Below are positions 11,208 through 23,111 of a DNA stretch of 64,000 bases, piece by piece (positions within the stretch are counted from its first letter, which is position 1; each line of letters opens with the position of its first letter). A model generated the notes under the pieces. That model was not told the origin of the DNA, searched no databases, and saw only the letters and a program-made list of their open reading frames with translations. A program made the position numbers and the translations under genes. Origin of the DNA: Wurfbainia villosa (taxonomy: Eukaryota > Streptophyta > Magnoliopsida > Zingiberales > Zingiberaceae); the NCBI GenBank assembly GCA_025175895.1, contig CM045991.1:91127174-91191173 (forward strand), written 5' to 3'.

Positions 11208-12187
11208 CATGTTAATCTTGAAAGAAAGTTACTACTGTGGTCGTGAAGAATCCACCCTTCTTCCACGCTCTTGTGGAAGGAATCAAAAAGGCGAGTTGCA
11301 TTAATGTAGATCGCATGTAGTTGACTTAGTATCATCTCTAATTAGTCTCCCATTGAGAAATTGATTTCCAAGAAGTCATTAACATTTTTGTTAGTAATGT
11401 CTCCAAGCATAAGGAATAATTACATTACTAACTTTGTTCGTTATTATCTTTCATTGGTTTCCTCAATTTTTATTTAAATAAATAAATCCTTAGCCTACTT
11501 TAATTAAACCTCTTTAGTTCAATTGAACAATTAGCCACTTAATGAGCCTCAATTAAATTCCTCTCATTTGATCCTCGCTTAATGAGCCTCTTCCAACTAA
11601 TGCCTCATGGTGCATGTACCTATTCATTGCCTTATGCATGTAAGCCATCAGTAGACTACAACAAATCATTATGATGACCCAAATTCTAGAAGGTTGTGAC
11701 AACCCATACAACCTTTCACAACGACAATTATCATGCAATTTAATCCTTTTAATTGTTACATCATGGCATAGGACTTAGAATAGTGTATGTTACTTCATCT
11801 CATGTCATATGTCATTGGATTCCTAGATGATTCACTCATCAAAAAGTGGATTGAGAAACCCCTCAATCGCCTTCTACTATGCACAAATTCTATAAGTGAT
11901 CTTCCACCAAAAGGCCTATGATATATCTCCTTCTACCATAACTAATAGGTGCTATATCGACTATGCACCATGTTACATAACCAGCATGTTCAACTACTAG
12001 TGTACATGCAATCTTTCTTTTAAGATCCAACCCACAAATGTGAAAGTCCACCGATATACTTGTTTGAGCATCAACATGCTCATAGGCATGAGAATACCTT
12101 GTAACTTTTAATAGAAACATAATATGTATTGGACTATTTGCAACTATCGATGTTCAATCTTAGCATTGTTATAACCAACGACATTCT
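11208..12187. other. No gene recognised
   Basis: Moderately AT-rich, with only short open frames (minus 11553-11738 and 11890-12120) that show no domain. The sequence resembles degraded retrotransposon non-coding DNA, but I found no matching copy in the window. Confidence 0.4.
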
Positions 12188-13790
12188 ATGATGTCAATTG
12201 TATGGATTAGAGTTGATCATCTCCTTGCTTCCCCCTTAAGAGAGAGAAGTTGTCCCTTCTGGCAAGGAGGGGCTGCCAAAGCTCCTTCGCAAGTGACTCC
12301 TAACAGAGGGTCTTTCGGCATCAACAAAGGAAGCTTGCCTCTTCGGTGGGGGAAGGGTCCCTCCTTCCCCCACCGATGGAGGCTTATTGGCAGCGATGAA
12401 AGTGGGATGAAGGAGCTATGGGAGCACAACTCCAGCGAGGATGAAGGGCACGGTGCTACAGTGGTTCTACCTAGCTCATCGAGGAGCTCCGATGTTGTGT
12501 CGTCGCGACAAGAAACTCCAATCTTGCCTCCAAGTTGCTATGAATATGGTGATGAAGTACGTTGGAAAGGTTGCTGAGAGTTGTCAAGGTGTGGAGCCTT
12601 GGTGAAGGATGAACCTTAGCCAAGAGGTATTGTGGCATGAATTCGTAGTGACTCCCATCTCCATATCCGACTGGCGAAGGAGATGGGCAGTATATGTTGA
12701 TTGTTGCCATAGCCAGTAGTTTGAAGGACCAGCATAAGGGGCTTTCTTCTCACCCCCTATGGCCTCGGTTCTAGCCACAACATCTCAGTGGTGAGCTTCA
12801 GTGGGAAGATGACCAGAGTTTGAAGTTGAACAGCAGGAATAGAGGAGTGAAAATCGACCCAACTTGTTATTCCTCGTTGGTTACCGGCCCTTGTTGTTAT
12901 TGGTGGACCTGCCATGCCGGCAACGATGAGGGACTCTCCAGCTGCCTTCAATAGAAATGAGTTGTTATTGCTCTTGGGTCAATTGGAGCTGTTCATTTTA
13001 CTTGTTGGTCGGCAATCGGAGCTCTAGTGGCTCACTGAAGCTGAGGAAGAAGGCTATCATGTGTTGGGCACATGCACGAGTAGCAAGGCAGACTGTGAGT
13101 GTGCAAATCGATTTTGTATTCAAATTCAAAATTTGAACTCCAAAGTGGTTGCCATCTTGGAGGCAAAACATGCGGGTTGGAAGGTTGCAGATCTAGGTTT
13201 CAAGTTGTGGCTTGGATCCAAAATCCGAAAACTTGCTGGGATTCCACAAGGAGTTGTGGTTTAAAGTCGTAGCTACTACCATCTCTAGCTAGTGCAAGAG
13301 ATGGGCAGACTCTACCAACACACTATCATGGCCAACAGTTTGACGCTTGGGGCCACCTTACTGCCCTTACAACCACAGATCTGGCCACTATGACATGCCA
13401 AAGAGCTATGCAAGGAAGCCCATCAGAGTTTGGAAATCGTCAGAAGGATCAAAGAAGATGCAAGCACAAAAGACCCAAACGACTGCTACAGTTATCATTC
13501 TATCCGCCCATGTCTTCTGTTGCTGGTGGAGCTATAACACTAACAGCAGCGAGTACCCCTCCAGCTAATTCGTCACTGTGGAAGCTCCTCCGACTAATGG
13601 TGAGGAGAAGGAGACCGTAAAAAGTTATGCCACGAGTTCAACAACCAGAGGGGAGGGCAAATTGGAGGTGCTGCCAACCACTGCTAAGCCATGAGTGGTG
13701 ATAACCGGAGCTGTCTCGGTTTGCTTACTAGATGGCCAGAGCTTCAATGCATGTACACGGGCTACGAGGAGGGCTAGGGATGCGTGCAAT
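12188..13790. other. Degenerate repeat-derived region, diverged internal duplication
   Basis: A block near 12645-12735 ('gtagtgactcccatctcc ... gagatgggcag ... ttgccatagccagtagttt') recurs in diverged form near 13268-13350 ('gtagctactaccatctct ... gagatgggcag ... catggccaacagttt'), about 620 bp away. The open frame 12188-12577 (129 aa) has no recognisable domain and is Ser/Arg/Pro-rich. I take the region as an old, decayed mobile element of unknown class. Confidence 0.35.
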
Positions 13791-14071
13791 AGTGAAGGGA
13801 ATTTTGAATTTCAAATTTCAAATTCAAACACCAAAAGGAGTTGCACATAGAGCTAAATTCAGTTATAGTTGCATTCAATTAATTTTTAGCTCAATCAATT
13901 AAATCAAGTATTCTTCAACAAAATTTCTAAATGCTCTACATAAGTTCAAAAAAATCACAAAAATTTATACAGACAAGTAATGTTGTAAAACCTATTAGGA
14001 AAAAATAGCTTTTTTTGTAAACTTTTTATAGGTTTGGAAAATAATACTGAGTTGGAAAACACTTTAAAATC
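13791..14071. other. AT-rich repeat-like flank
   Basis: Contains 'ggtttggaaaataatactgagttgg', which recurs in diverged form at 14938-14960 ('gttttgaaaaataatactaagtt') on the far side of the LTR fragment. The fragment therefore lies between two related AT-rich copies. Confidence 0.4.
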
Positions 14072-14805
14072 ATGGGTTGGCAAGGAAAATCCAAGAGGTG
14101 ATATTGGTGGCATAAAGTCCAAGGGTGGAATTTTGACAGCATAAGTCCAATGGTTTGGCGACGTAAAGTCCAAGCGGTAGTCTTGGCAGCGTAAGCTTAA
14201 ATGTGCCTTGGCGGTATAGACAACGTTAGCATGACAATAACTGATGGAAGCACCTGAAGGCTAGCGTATGGATGAATAAGTCATGGATGACTCGAGTGAT
14301 CCGACAGCGCGGCGTCGACGGGAGCAAGGTAAAGGCTTAAGTTCAGGCTATAGTTGCAAGTACAGGGTCTCATACTTGGTATTAAACCTCATGGATGAGG
14401 TTATCAGTCAACTGACATTATGCGGCGATGAAGCGATCGGTGATGGCAACGCGATCAGCTATGGTAGCGATCGTGATGGTCGATGCGTCGCGATACGTAA
14501 AGTTCTAGAGTCGACTGTTAGGGTTTGATAGTTGAGTGATGGCTCAATCAGTCGACTGATGGGCATAATCGGTCTATTGATGATCTATCCATTGGAACTT
14601 ATCCAACGTGGCTCGGGCCATTGTGAGACAATGGCTACAGGAGCAGTCGACTAATGGTCGCGATCAGTCGACTGCTAGACGGAATCCAGCCCGAATGCAA
14701 GTTATAAAAGTAGCTCATAGAGAAGGTTTTTGTTATGGTTTCTTAGGGCGATTTGGGGCAATTTGCTGGTGCAATTCAAGGTCTCCAAGTGCAGCTCAAG
14801 CAACC
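14072..14805 (+). repeat. Family A LTR fragment
   Basis: Collinear with the A1 5' LTR (about 31335-32250): 'catgggttggcaag', repeated 'taagtccaa' blocks, 'gttagcatgaca', 'gatggaagcacctgaaggctagcgtatgg', then a palindrome zone and 'ggcaatttgctggtgcaa'. The palindrome zone mixes CGATCG-type motifs (14424-14500) with CAGTCGACTG-type motifs (14510-14675). Both LTR termini are absent. Confidence 0.8.
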
Positions 14806-15984
14806 ATTTTTCTAATTTTCAAGAAATTTAACAGCACAGAAACAATGTTAAACTTGAAAATTCCATCTGATAAAGAGATAATTTCTTTAAAAAAAATCTA
14901 TCAAGGAAAAAATAGTTTTTCACATAAGAGCTTTACAGTTTTGAAAAATAATACTAAGTTAGAAATGTGCTTTAAAACTTAGCAATTTCCATTTAGTATC
15001 AAGTACAACATTTTTCAATCTTTTAGAAATTTTGAATGGCATATAAATCATGTTTAACTTGAAAATCCATAATTTTCTTAAAACAATCCATCACTTTCAA
15101 ACATATTTGAAAACTAATATATGTATCAATTTCTAATTTCAAAATAGGTCGAACATGCATTTTAAAAAGCAAGCAATGGCATATAAATTTTACAAATTAT
15201 ACCACTATCGAGCCCAATGGCATAAGATTATCTATGTACTCGATCCCATTTAGTTGGATAAAGACTTGATTATTGTTGTTCTATATCACTATCCTAACTC
15301 GTCAACTAATTAAGGTTGAGTTAACCACTCTTCCAAACTCCTTAACACACCCTAAACCCATTTGACATGATAAAATCACATTCTTTGAGATGCAAAATTT
15401 ATTGGTTCCAACTGAATTTACTAGGTACTCATGGGATAACTTCCCTCGATATCTTTGTAATGTTTATAGTCTTAAAGGACATTTAAAATGAACCCTAGGA
15501 TGGAATGTTGGCCTTAGACATCAGTTTATAAGCTAAATCAGTTTTCTCATAAATGGCCTTTTGGCTTTCCAAAATTAAATTTAAATGTTTAGTTTCATTT
15601 GTAGACTTTTCTAAGGTCTTTTTTCAAAACTCAATTTTCTAACTCTAAATTGCTAATTCTAGGATTCACATGCATAAATATAGAGTTAGCCCTAAATTTC
15701 TTCAATTTGTTGGTTTCATCAAAAGAGGTATTTCATGAATGGTGAACTGACGCTAAATCAAGTCTTAGATTTGTTTCCGTAAGTGGTGAACTGACAATGT
15801 TTCTTCTGCTAATGTATTTTCTCAACAAGAAAGGCCTAGATTGAAGCAGCACGTTGACACTACAACGACAAGTTGGCTTGTCTTTTTTTCCCAGTTTACT
15901 ATAATTAATAAGCTAATGAAGGACCCATGATTCTTGCAATATCTCAGAAACCTTCGAGTACGGAGGAACGAGTTTTGGTGTTAC
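14806..15984. other. AT-rich non-coding DNA, possible intron 1 of the SET gene
   Basis: No ORF of note and no second exon of the SET-domain gene found on the minus strand. The repeat-like AT-rich sequence (14806-15170) continues from the left flank of the LTR fragment. If the exon at 15985-16335 belongs to a working gene, this is the start of its first intron. Confidence 0.4.
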
Positions 15985-16335
15985 CGAGTCGGCCGTAATA
16001 ACCAACGAGGGCGGCACGAAGAGGAGCTTCTCCCCCTTTCGGATGTTCTTGAGCGCGACGAGGCCTCTCTCACCGACATCCACCCTTCGGATCTCCAGCT
16101 TCTGCGGGGGCAGGCCTGAAGCCGACAACCAATTCTGCAGCGCGGAGGCGCTCTCCAGGGATTCAATATCGCTGCCCCAGGGGATGACTCGGGCTCCGGA
16201 TCCATTCACTATGTGGCTGGGCGTGCCGGAGACGGAGCATCGGATTCGGGTCCGACGGCGGACTGCTGTGGGACGGCATTGCCGGAACGGCAACAGGGTT
16301 AACTGGTCGCGGATTCCGCCTGTGATTTTGGCCAT
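15985..16335 (-). CDS. SET-domain protein (Rubisco LSMT-like family), exon 1 only
   Basis: ATG at 16335-16333 opens 117 codons ending in ITADS, followed directly by a splice-donor-like GTAACA (15984-15979). Without splicing the frame stops at 15913. The first ~50 residues are rich in Arg, Ser and Thr and poor in acidic residues, as in a chloroplast transit peptide. Residues about 63-117 (ALQNWLSASGLPPQKLEI, DVGERGLVALKNIRKGEKLL, FVPPSLVITADS) match the N-terminal start of the plant SET-domain family related to Rubisco large-subunit N-methyltransferase, which methylates lysines in plastid proteins. The catalytic SET core and the substrate-binding domain are not here, and no later exon is visible. 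It is either the first exon of a gene with a very long intron or a stranded fragment. Codon use and GC content are clearly higher than in the surrounding DNA. Confidence 0.75.
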
Positions 16336-16605
16336 GAACTCTCGGCTGCCCAGCTGCGGGACGAAAGTTTATAATGAATTCTCCGGACTCGAGAGGGAGT
16401 AGCGCGTGGCGAACCTTATCCGGATTTGATCGGCGAATGAAAAAGAAAAAAAAAATCGTTAGGTCCTTTTCTTTTATTTATCGCATCCAATCTCATTTTT
16501 ATTATCCAAATTATTTCTATTTATAATAGATAATAGTTCAAAATTATTACATATGTTATTGATGTTTTATGGACGTATTATAGTAATAGCTGAATCAAAA
16601 AATCG
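16336..16605 (-). promoter_or_regulatory. Upstream region of the SET-domain exon
   Basis: Presumed 5' UTR and promoter. An AT-rich 'cattataaac' on the minus strand lies only about 40 bp before the ATG, and 'gcgataaataaaag' lies about 140 bp before it. Neither can be called a TATA box with certainty. Element C begins soon after, so the native promoter is short or interrupted. Confidence 0.3.
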
Positions 16606-17820
16606 TGTCGGTCAATCGGATGTCCAGACATGCAACTAATCGCGGCATGAGTTGCTGATGTGGCATAAGAATTTCTCAATATGATGATGTGATAGTTGAC
16701 ATGGCGGTGAACAAGCCGCAGGAAGTTGACCCGACAAGGAGATAAGTCTAGGCCTGGGCAAGGGATAAGTCTTGGGTCACTGATGTGGTAAAAGATAAAT
16801 TTCAATTTGTCGACGTGATAGGAGATAAGCTATTGCAAGAGATCCTACAACCGGAAGGATATTGAGGAGCCTTATTAGATCAAATTAGCGACATGGATGA
16901 AAAAGCTAGCATGGTCAATATCCAATCGATCAAAATTATAGATCAGATGATCCAAAAATGGATAAATACAACATATCAAGCGTGATAAACTATGGTTCAA
17001 GAAAACAATTCAATCCATCAAAAAAGGATTTCAATCGATCGAGTAAGCAACACAAATCATTAAAAACAATTCAGAAAATCTTCTATGCTCAATTTGTTCA
17101 AGAAAAGTGTGCACCGTGCCTCAATTTCACTAAAAAAACAATTCCTACAATCAGTGCTCTTCATTTGTTAACATTGTTTAATTGCTGGCATTTTTTCTAT
17201 CTTTTTCAGCATACTATACATTTCGTTACATATATTTGTATGTTTGTAAGAGTGTTTTCCACCTCTACGAAGGTTCCAATAAGAAAAAGGAATATATTAG
17301 TAAATTTTGAGAAGCGATCCAACTAATGAATCATTTGGACAATAGAGCAGCAATTGTGAAACATTTTAAATTACCGTGTCATACTTGTATTTCATTTCTT
17401 TTATTTTTCCTCTCTAGGTTGTTCATGGGACTGCATAGGCAGTTCGTGCAACTGCAACTGCTCACATGTTGCATGCAGTGCATTGTGTGCTTGCGCTGCA
17501 CATGGTGCAACGCCACATAAGGGTAAGGCGAATGCGTTCAAGGAGTGTGAGATAGAGGGGAATCACTGCCAAAGCCCTTTTGAGATCAAAGCATCGTGGA
17601 AGTGTTGTCAGAAGAACTTTCATCCAAAGTGCGGTTGGAATTTGATTGGTGAGTCAAGAAAATCTTTTCGATTTTAAATCGTGATTGTCTTTCAGATGTC
17701 GAGCACAAGATCATGAGATCTTATTCTCCGCAGATCAATAAAGAAGAAGAAATTGACACAAGTACATTGTAAATTTTTATTTACAATATTAAATTCATTC
17801 AAATATAATGCAAATCTAAT
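16606..17820 (+). repeat. Element C, copia-type 5' LTR
   Basis: The right end is fixed by a tRNA-Met primer site directly after it. The left end is only proposed (TG at 16606). It contains the 'gtaagagtgttttccacctct' block near 17247, comparable with 'ttctccacctctgg' in family A LTRs. Open frames inside (16958-17326, 17326-17520, 17483-17677) have no domains. Confidence 0.5.
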
Positions 17821-17822
17821 AT

Positions 17823-17835
17823 TGGTATCAGAGCA
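17823..17835 (+). other. Primer binding site of element C
   Basis: TGGTATCAGAGCA is complementary to the 3' end of plant initiator tRNA-Met and sits 2 bp after the LTR. Confidence 0.75.
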
Positions 17836-17955
17836 AATGTAAGTTTGCTATGAATTTATTTCTTGCGTCTGTGAATTTCACATGTTCATCGGAGAAGATG
17901 AATAGTATTTTTTGTCGAGTGATTTCTAAGTGGGAAAAGTATCGTCCGAGCACTT
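17836..17955 (+). mobile_element. Element C internal region, part 1
   Basis: Leader directly after the PBS, cut at 17955 by the insertion of A2 and resumed at 24608 after the CACTT duplication. The phrase 'tcgagtgatttctaagtggg' here has a close echo at about 24684 on the other side of A2, which supports the join. Confidence 0.6.
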
Positions 17956-19446
17956 TGTTAGAGATTTGACGCCGCTAGAAGGGGGTGAATAGCGTTTGAC
18001 CGTTCGTAGATGGAATTCGTTCGCGATCGTCTCTACAAAACTCGTTATGCGCAGCGGAATAGAAATAATAAAAGCAATAACGAAAAGATACAATCATGAA
18101 CACAAGGATATAACGTGGTTCGAAACCGAACGGTTCCTACTCCACAGATTGAGCTCTAAAGAGCCCTAGTGATGCACACGCACTCACTAATCACAAAGAC
18201 TCCTTCTCGACACAAGTCGGAGGTGGAGAAACCTCGTACAACAGTTTACAACAATAAACTAAGTAGATACAAGCAAATACAATGAGATACAATGCAATAT
18301 AAGTAAAGAAAAAGCTTTGCAAATGCCTTTTGATTGCTTGCTTGTTGATCGCTTGAACCGTGGTTGAAGACCACGATTTGAAAGAAATCGCCTCAAAACG
18401 CCCAAGAAATCACTACTAAAACCCTCCCCGAGCTCCTTTTATCCTTCCGACGGATTTTTCCATCACGATCACATAAGTCACCACGATCGATGCCATCTGT
18501 TGTCGTGAGACAACGGCTCGATCCACTTGGAAAAACTCTAACGGATCTCTTGGCGATCGCCAATATTGGCGCCGACCGCCGGCCGACACGGAGCGCTCGT
18601 GTTTCGACACTCGACCGCAATCGATCGCTACTAACGAGCAATGATCGCTGTGGCATTTTCAGTCCCAAGCTAGCAGTCGAACTCAAGTCGACTCACGGCA
18701 GTCGAACCGGCCATAATGCCAGTCGACTGCCAACCTAAAGAATGAGGTTTTAACCCAAGTATGGTGCCCCCATACTTGCTAGACCACCCTTAGCCTAGAC
18801 CTAAGCCTTCTAGTCACCTCCATCAGCCTCACGCCTCTCGGATCCCTCCAAGTCATCTATGACTTGTTCATCCATCGCGCTAGCCTCCAGGTGCTTCTCT
18901 CGGCTATTGTCATGCTAACGGTATCTACACCGCCAAGGCACATTGGACTTACGCCGCCAAGACTCCGCTTGGACTTTACGCTGCCAATATCAAACCCCTT
19001 GGACTTCCCAAATGCCCTTGCCAACCCATGTTGGACTTTCCATGCCAAGACTCATGATTGGACTTCTCATTTGCCAAGACCCATGCTTAGACTTCTCATG
19101 CCAAGTACTCAAGACTTGGACTTTCCCAAATGTCAAGTGTCCCACTTGGACTTTCCATGTCAAGTACCCATGACTTGGACTTTACCTTGCCAAGACCCAT
19201 GCTTGGACTTTCCAAAATCACATGGTCAACCCTAGTCAACCATTAAGGTCTTCCTCGAGTCAAACTCGAGTCCGGTCAAACATGACCCGGGTCGATTGCT
19301 CCAACAATCTCCCCAACATATTAACCGACATTAATGTCAAACATCAATGCCAAACCACTTTGTCAAATCCCTTTGTCAAACATCAAAACATCACTCGAGT
19401 CAAACTCGAGTCTGGTCAATCGTGACCTGGGTCGATTGCACCAACA
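17956..19446 (-). repeat. A2 3' LTR
   Basis: Begins TGTTAGAG and ends ACCAACA. The complement carries the family A end 'ctattcaccccc(t)tctagcgg'. A purine tract follows (complement of 19447-19467, 'aaaaaggaggagat'). Nearly identical to 23112-24607 except for a highly diverged block at about 18420-18720. That block contains many CGATCG motifs. Confidence 0.9.
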
Positions 19447-21345
19447 ATCTCCTCCTTTTTGATGTTTGACAAAAAACCAAACAAATCATCTGAGTTAGAC
19501 CACTAACTCAAATCCCTTACCAATTATCCCAAATTGGTAAACACTCTCCAAATGTTCTCCCCCAAACATTCTCCCCCTTTTTGACTAACATCAAAAAGGT
19601 TTTCTCTCCAAGGAGGTCAATGTCTCATGTCCCAATGAGATCTTACAATCTCCCCCTTGATCCAAAAATAAATACCTAGGATGCCTACCATCTTCCTAGT
19701 GATAATTTATATATCACTCAAGAGAGACAATCCTATACTCTCTCCCAATTTCCAAATTGGGTATCAAAAACCCATCAATTTTCCCAATTGATGATACTCT
19801 CCCAATAACTTCTCCTCTTCAAGGAGAAAAACACATCCATCATCCCAAGATGAATACCTCCCCCTAAAGGCTTGCTCCCCCTTGATCATTGCACCAACAA
19901 TGTCCTTGGGAAGCCCCTAAGTCAATAGGAACTCTAAACCATCAAAATTAAGGTTCTAAGTTCAACATAGAACTTTCACTCACCCTAAATTTGATACTTT
20001 GACCTAACACAGCTCCTAATCCATATCCAATGAATTTTCACCCTTTATAATGCTTCCTAAAGCATATCCTAGGGTTAGGAGTGATTAGGAACCTTTTCCA
20101 TAGTTGAACACGGGCTAAACAAACCTTGTTACCCCGAAATCAGAGCCGGCAATGACTCGACAAGAATCACCGATCACACTATATCGCCGATCGCCACATA
20201 GAAGCCGATCGATAATCAAAATCTCGATTTTCACTATCGAAATGAATTTTGAAATTCATAAATAATTATACGTAATTCAAAAATCGTGAAAATTCATACG
20301 AATAATACTTATGACACACACAATGGGTGAAAAATATTTGAAAATTATTTTACCCATAAAATAGTGAGTTTGATACAAAACTCAAAACCATTGAAATTTT
20401 CAATGTTTTGGCCCTATTTTGTATCAACTTCATCAATGGTGATTGCTATCAAAAGATAGACTTCATCAAGGTTTTTCAAAATGATTTTAAAATGTTTTCA
20501 AAACCTTATTTTGGATCATATTCCTTGGGCTCTATGTACATGACTTGTACACATGCTTTCCTAATGATCCACAAATCATATAAGATGAGTTTGAGTTCAT
20601 CTAGATGCAAAACCTATGCACCTTGAACTTAACTCATATCCTAACATCTCACATGTATCTAGGGTGTATAAAATACACATACATGTCAATGTGATGTGAG
20701 ATGTGAGTTTTGTTCATCCTAATCTAGGGTTTCATGCATTTCCTAGGCAACCCTACTTGATTCCCTTATAAATGGAACTTCAAGTCATGTCATAGTCCTT
20801 AAATCAATTTCAACCAAATTGTCTTAAATGCATGAATGATTATGGCATTAGAAATGATATAAATAAGCATATGCTCATAATCATGATGTCATGGCATATG
20901 ATATAAAACTAAGCATACATGACATTAGAAACCTTAATCCTAAACATGAATCATGACATATAAAATCATAGAACTAGGCATGATGTCATGACATGGCATA
21001 TGACAATCAAAGCATGACATATAAAATATATAGGTATAGTAATACCTAAATTTTAATATTAATTGTTATTTGATATAGTTAGATATATTTTGCCATATTG
21101 TCATTAATCTCCTTAGTGTGCCAAAAACTCAAAATGGCACACTAACACTCTAAACCCTAATTGTGCCAATTTGATCATTTTATCAAAACTTCTCAATTAA
21201 TATTGGCACATCCTAAAATCCTTTAGAATTCAAATCTAACCACATCCCAAGGTAACCAAAACCTTGAAAATGACCTAACATTCCACCTTTGCCATGGTTG
21301 AGTTAACTACCCATCCAATCAAGGTTGGCACACCCTAAACCTATC
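19447..21345 (-). other. A2 conserved non-coding region
   Basis: No ORF, but collinear with 35493-37338 of A1 on the other strand, including the blocks 'ctccccctaaaggcttgctc' and 'tgacatg/catgac'-rich sequence. Several CCCCC(T/A)-type pyrimidine tracts (polypurine on the element strand) lie at 19456, 19560, 19571, 19650, 19860 and 19875. Retention in two copies suggests a cis role (packaging, plus-strand priming) or simply shared descent. Confidence 0.7.
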
Positions 21346-22990
21346 TTAGCGTGAATCAATCACGCTCTTAGGAACCCAAAACCGATTTGAGCTCCTAGGG
21401 TTAATTAGGTATTCCTTAGGGATAACCTCCCTAGATACCTTCCTAATGACCCTCCTAGGCTGGTTAGCCTTGGTCATTTAGGTCTTACCTAGGTTGACTC
21501 TAGGGGTAACTCCCCTTGCAACCTTCTTAATGGTCACCCTAGGTTTCCTAGAAACCCTAGCCACTAGGCATACCCTTTGGTCAACTCTAGGGATAACCTC
21601 CCTATTGACCTTGGCCTTCCTAGACCTAGTCAGTGTTCCATAATCTAATGGAACACTATGGTAAGCTACCTTAGGCTTAGGTTTGTGCTTAGGTCCTCGG
21701 TGTCACTACTTTTGACTTTCGACCTTTGATTTGACCATTAGACCTTTAAATTGATTTTGTATCTTATTTAGGGTCTTTTCAGTTTTTCAAGCCTTGACCT
21801 CAAGACTTGATTTTCCTTTTCTAATTGCCCAATTTTAGAATTTTGATTTAAATCTTGGGCATTGGACTTCCTAGGCATATGCCTAGTCCATTTAGGGTTT
21901 AGACCTAGGTGCTCTTGCATCTTTCTAATTTTCTCTCTAGGTAAAATTGATCTTGAGTTATTTGACCTAGGTTTGTCCTTAAATAAGTTGTTTTTGGGGA
22001 CATTAGTCCCAAATTTCTCCCTACTTTTGAAGTTAACGCTTTTAGCTCCTAAACAAATATATTTATCTCTAGCATGCTTTTCATGGTGAATTGCAAGAGA
22101 ATTAAAGTTTCTAGCATGCTTTTGATTTTTAAATTTGGAAAGTGCATTATTAAAATATACCTTAGGGTTAGCTATAGAAGCTCCCCCTACTTGTGATGCT
22201 CCTTCTTGCCCTTCTTCTTCCCCTAGGGCATTGACTCGATAATGCCCCTTTGAATCGCACTTGAAGCATATGATGCGCTCCTTGCCTTTAGGTGTTGGGA
22301 ACCGACATCCTTGACTTTTGGTTCCTGGTGGAGCTTTCTAATCTTCTTTGGGCACTCGCTCTTGTAGTGCTTGGCTTCCTACACTCAAAACATATGATAT
22401 GATTTTTATTACAAATTGACATGTTTGAGTTACCTATGGTGGTGGAAGGTGTTGAATTGAAACTTCTTCATCTTGACTGGATGTAGAAGCTTCTTCTTGA
22501 TGCTCCGGTGTTGAGGAAACTCTAATCTCCTCCTCAATCCTGGAAGTGGATGCTTCTTCCACTTCGTCCACCTCTTCCGATCCCGATGTTGATTCCCTAT
22601 CAACCTCCAATCCTCAAGCTCTTTGGATGAAGATGTACTTGCTTCTTTTGAGCTTGAGAGGATGAACACTCTTCTTCTTCTTCTTCTTCTTGGACCAATG
22701 ATGAGTTTTCATGGAGCTTTGCCACTTGGCTCCACAACTCCTTAGCCCATATAGTCCCCTACCATACACACACAATTTCATTAGGGACCAAATCAAGAAT
22801 AAATTTTACTACCTTCATGTTTTTCTCAAGGCTCGAGTTGATCTTCACTCCACTTCTTCTTCTTGAGGAATCCTCCCTTTGGTCCTATTGGATAGCTAAA
22901 ACCTCCATCAAGATAGACCATTCTTCGAAGTCCATCATCATTAGGAAGTCTTCAATTCTTGACTTCCATTGCTTAAACCCTTCTTGTCCA
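21346..22990 (-). pseudogene. A2 gag-like ORF, decayed
   Basis: The minus-strand translation in shifting frames follows the A1 gag: an N-terminal part with 'GPKGGFLKKKKW', a Glu/Ser-rich acidic stretch encoded around 22480-22700, two zinc knuckle regions near 22390 and 22260, and a C-terminal end at the codons for PKSVIDSR followed by TAA (21346-21348). Numerous frameshifts and stops mean no product. Gag proteins of copia elements coat the RNA in virus-like particles in the cytoplasm. The frame stops at the same place as in A1, just before where a protease domain would be expected. Confidence 0.75.
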
Positions 22991-23091
22991 TAGAAGGAGT
23001 AAGGGATTGGTGTGTTAATGTTCCATCCCAATTGTTCTTCTATCTTCACCCTCTAGCTTCTTTGTCCTAGCTCCCTGATTAGTCCGTAGAA

Positions 23092-23111
23092 GAGCCCGGC
23101 TCGATACCAAT
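23092..23111 (-). other. A2 primer binding site, imperfect
   Basis: The complement reads TGGTATCGAGCC next to the 5' LTR. Compared with the initiator tRNA-Met site TGGTATCAGAGCC it lacks one base. This is either a mutation or a consensus error. Confidence 0.7.

Larger units (their letters stand above)
4955..11212 (+). mobile_element. Tat-like Ty3/gypsy derivative, pol deleted
   Basis: Two direct repeats beginning 'tgatacggtcgaaatag' (4961) and 'tgatacgaccgaaatagg' (9593) are its LTRs. A degenerate primer site (core GCGCCCACC) follows the 5' LTR near 5718, and a purine tract (9578-9592) precedes the 3' LTR, which fixes the plus orientation. The internal 3.9 kb shows no reverse transcriptase or integrase. 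What remains is a short leader ORF and an ORF on the opposite strand. An antisense extra ORF upstream of the 3' LTR is a known trait of the Tat lineage, so this reads as a non-autonomous Tat derivative. Flanking CATGT at 4955-4959 and 11208-11212 is a candidate target duplication, offset by one base from the LTR start. Confidence 0.7.

Noticed and set aside
12188..12577. 129-aa plus frame
   Set aside because: No recognisable domain or regulatory context; it lies in a diverged internal duplication.
16958..17677. Three plus frames, one Cys-rich
   Set aside because: They lie inside the proposed LTR of element C just before its PBS, and the Cys-rich look comes from a short TGC-rich stretch.
21862..22089. 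75-aa hydrophobic plus frame in A2
   Set aside because: Antisense shadow of the decayed gag; the equivalent shadow occurs at 34755-34940 in A1.
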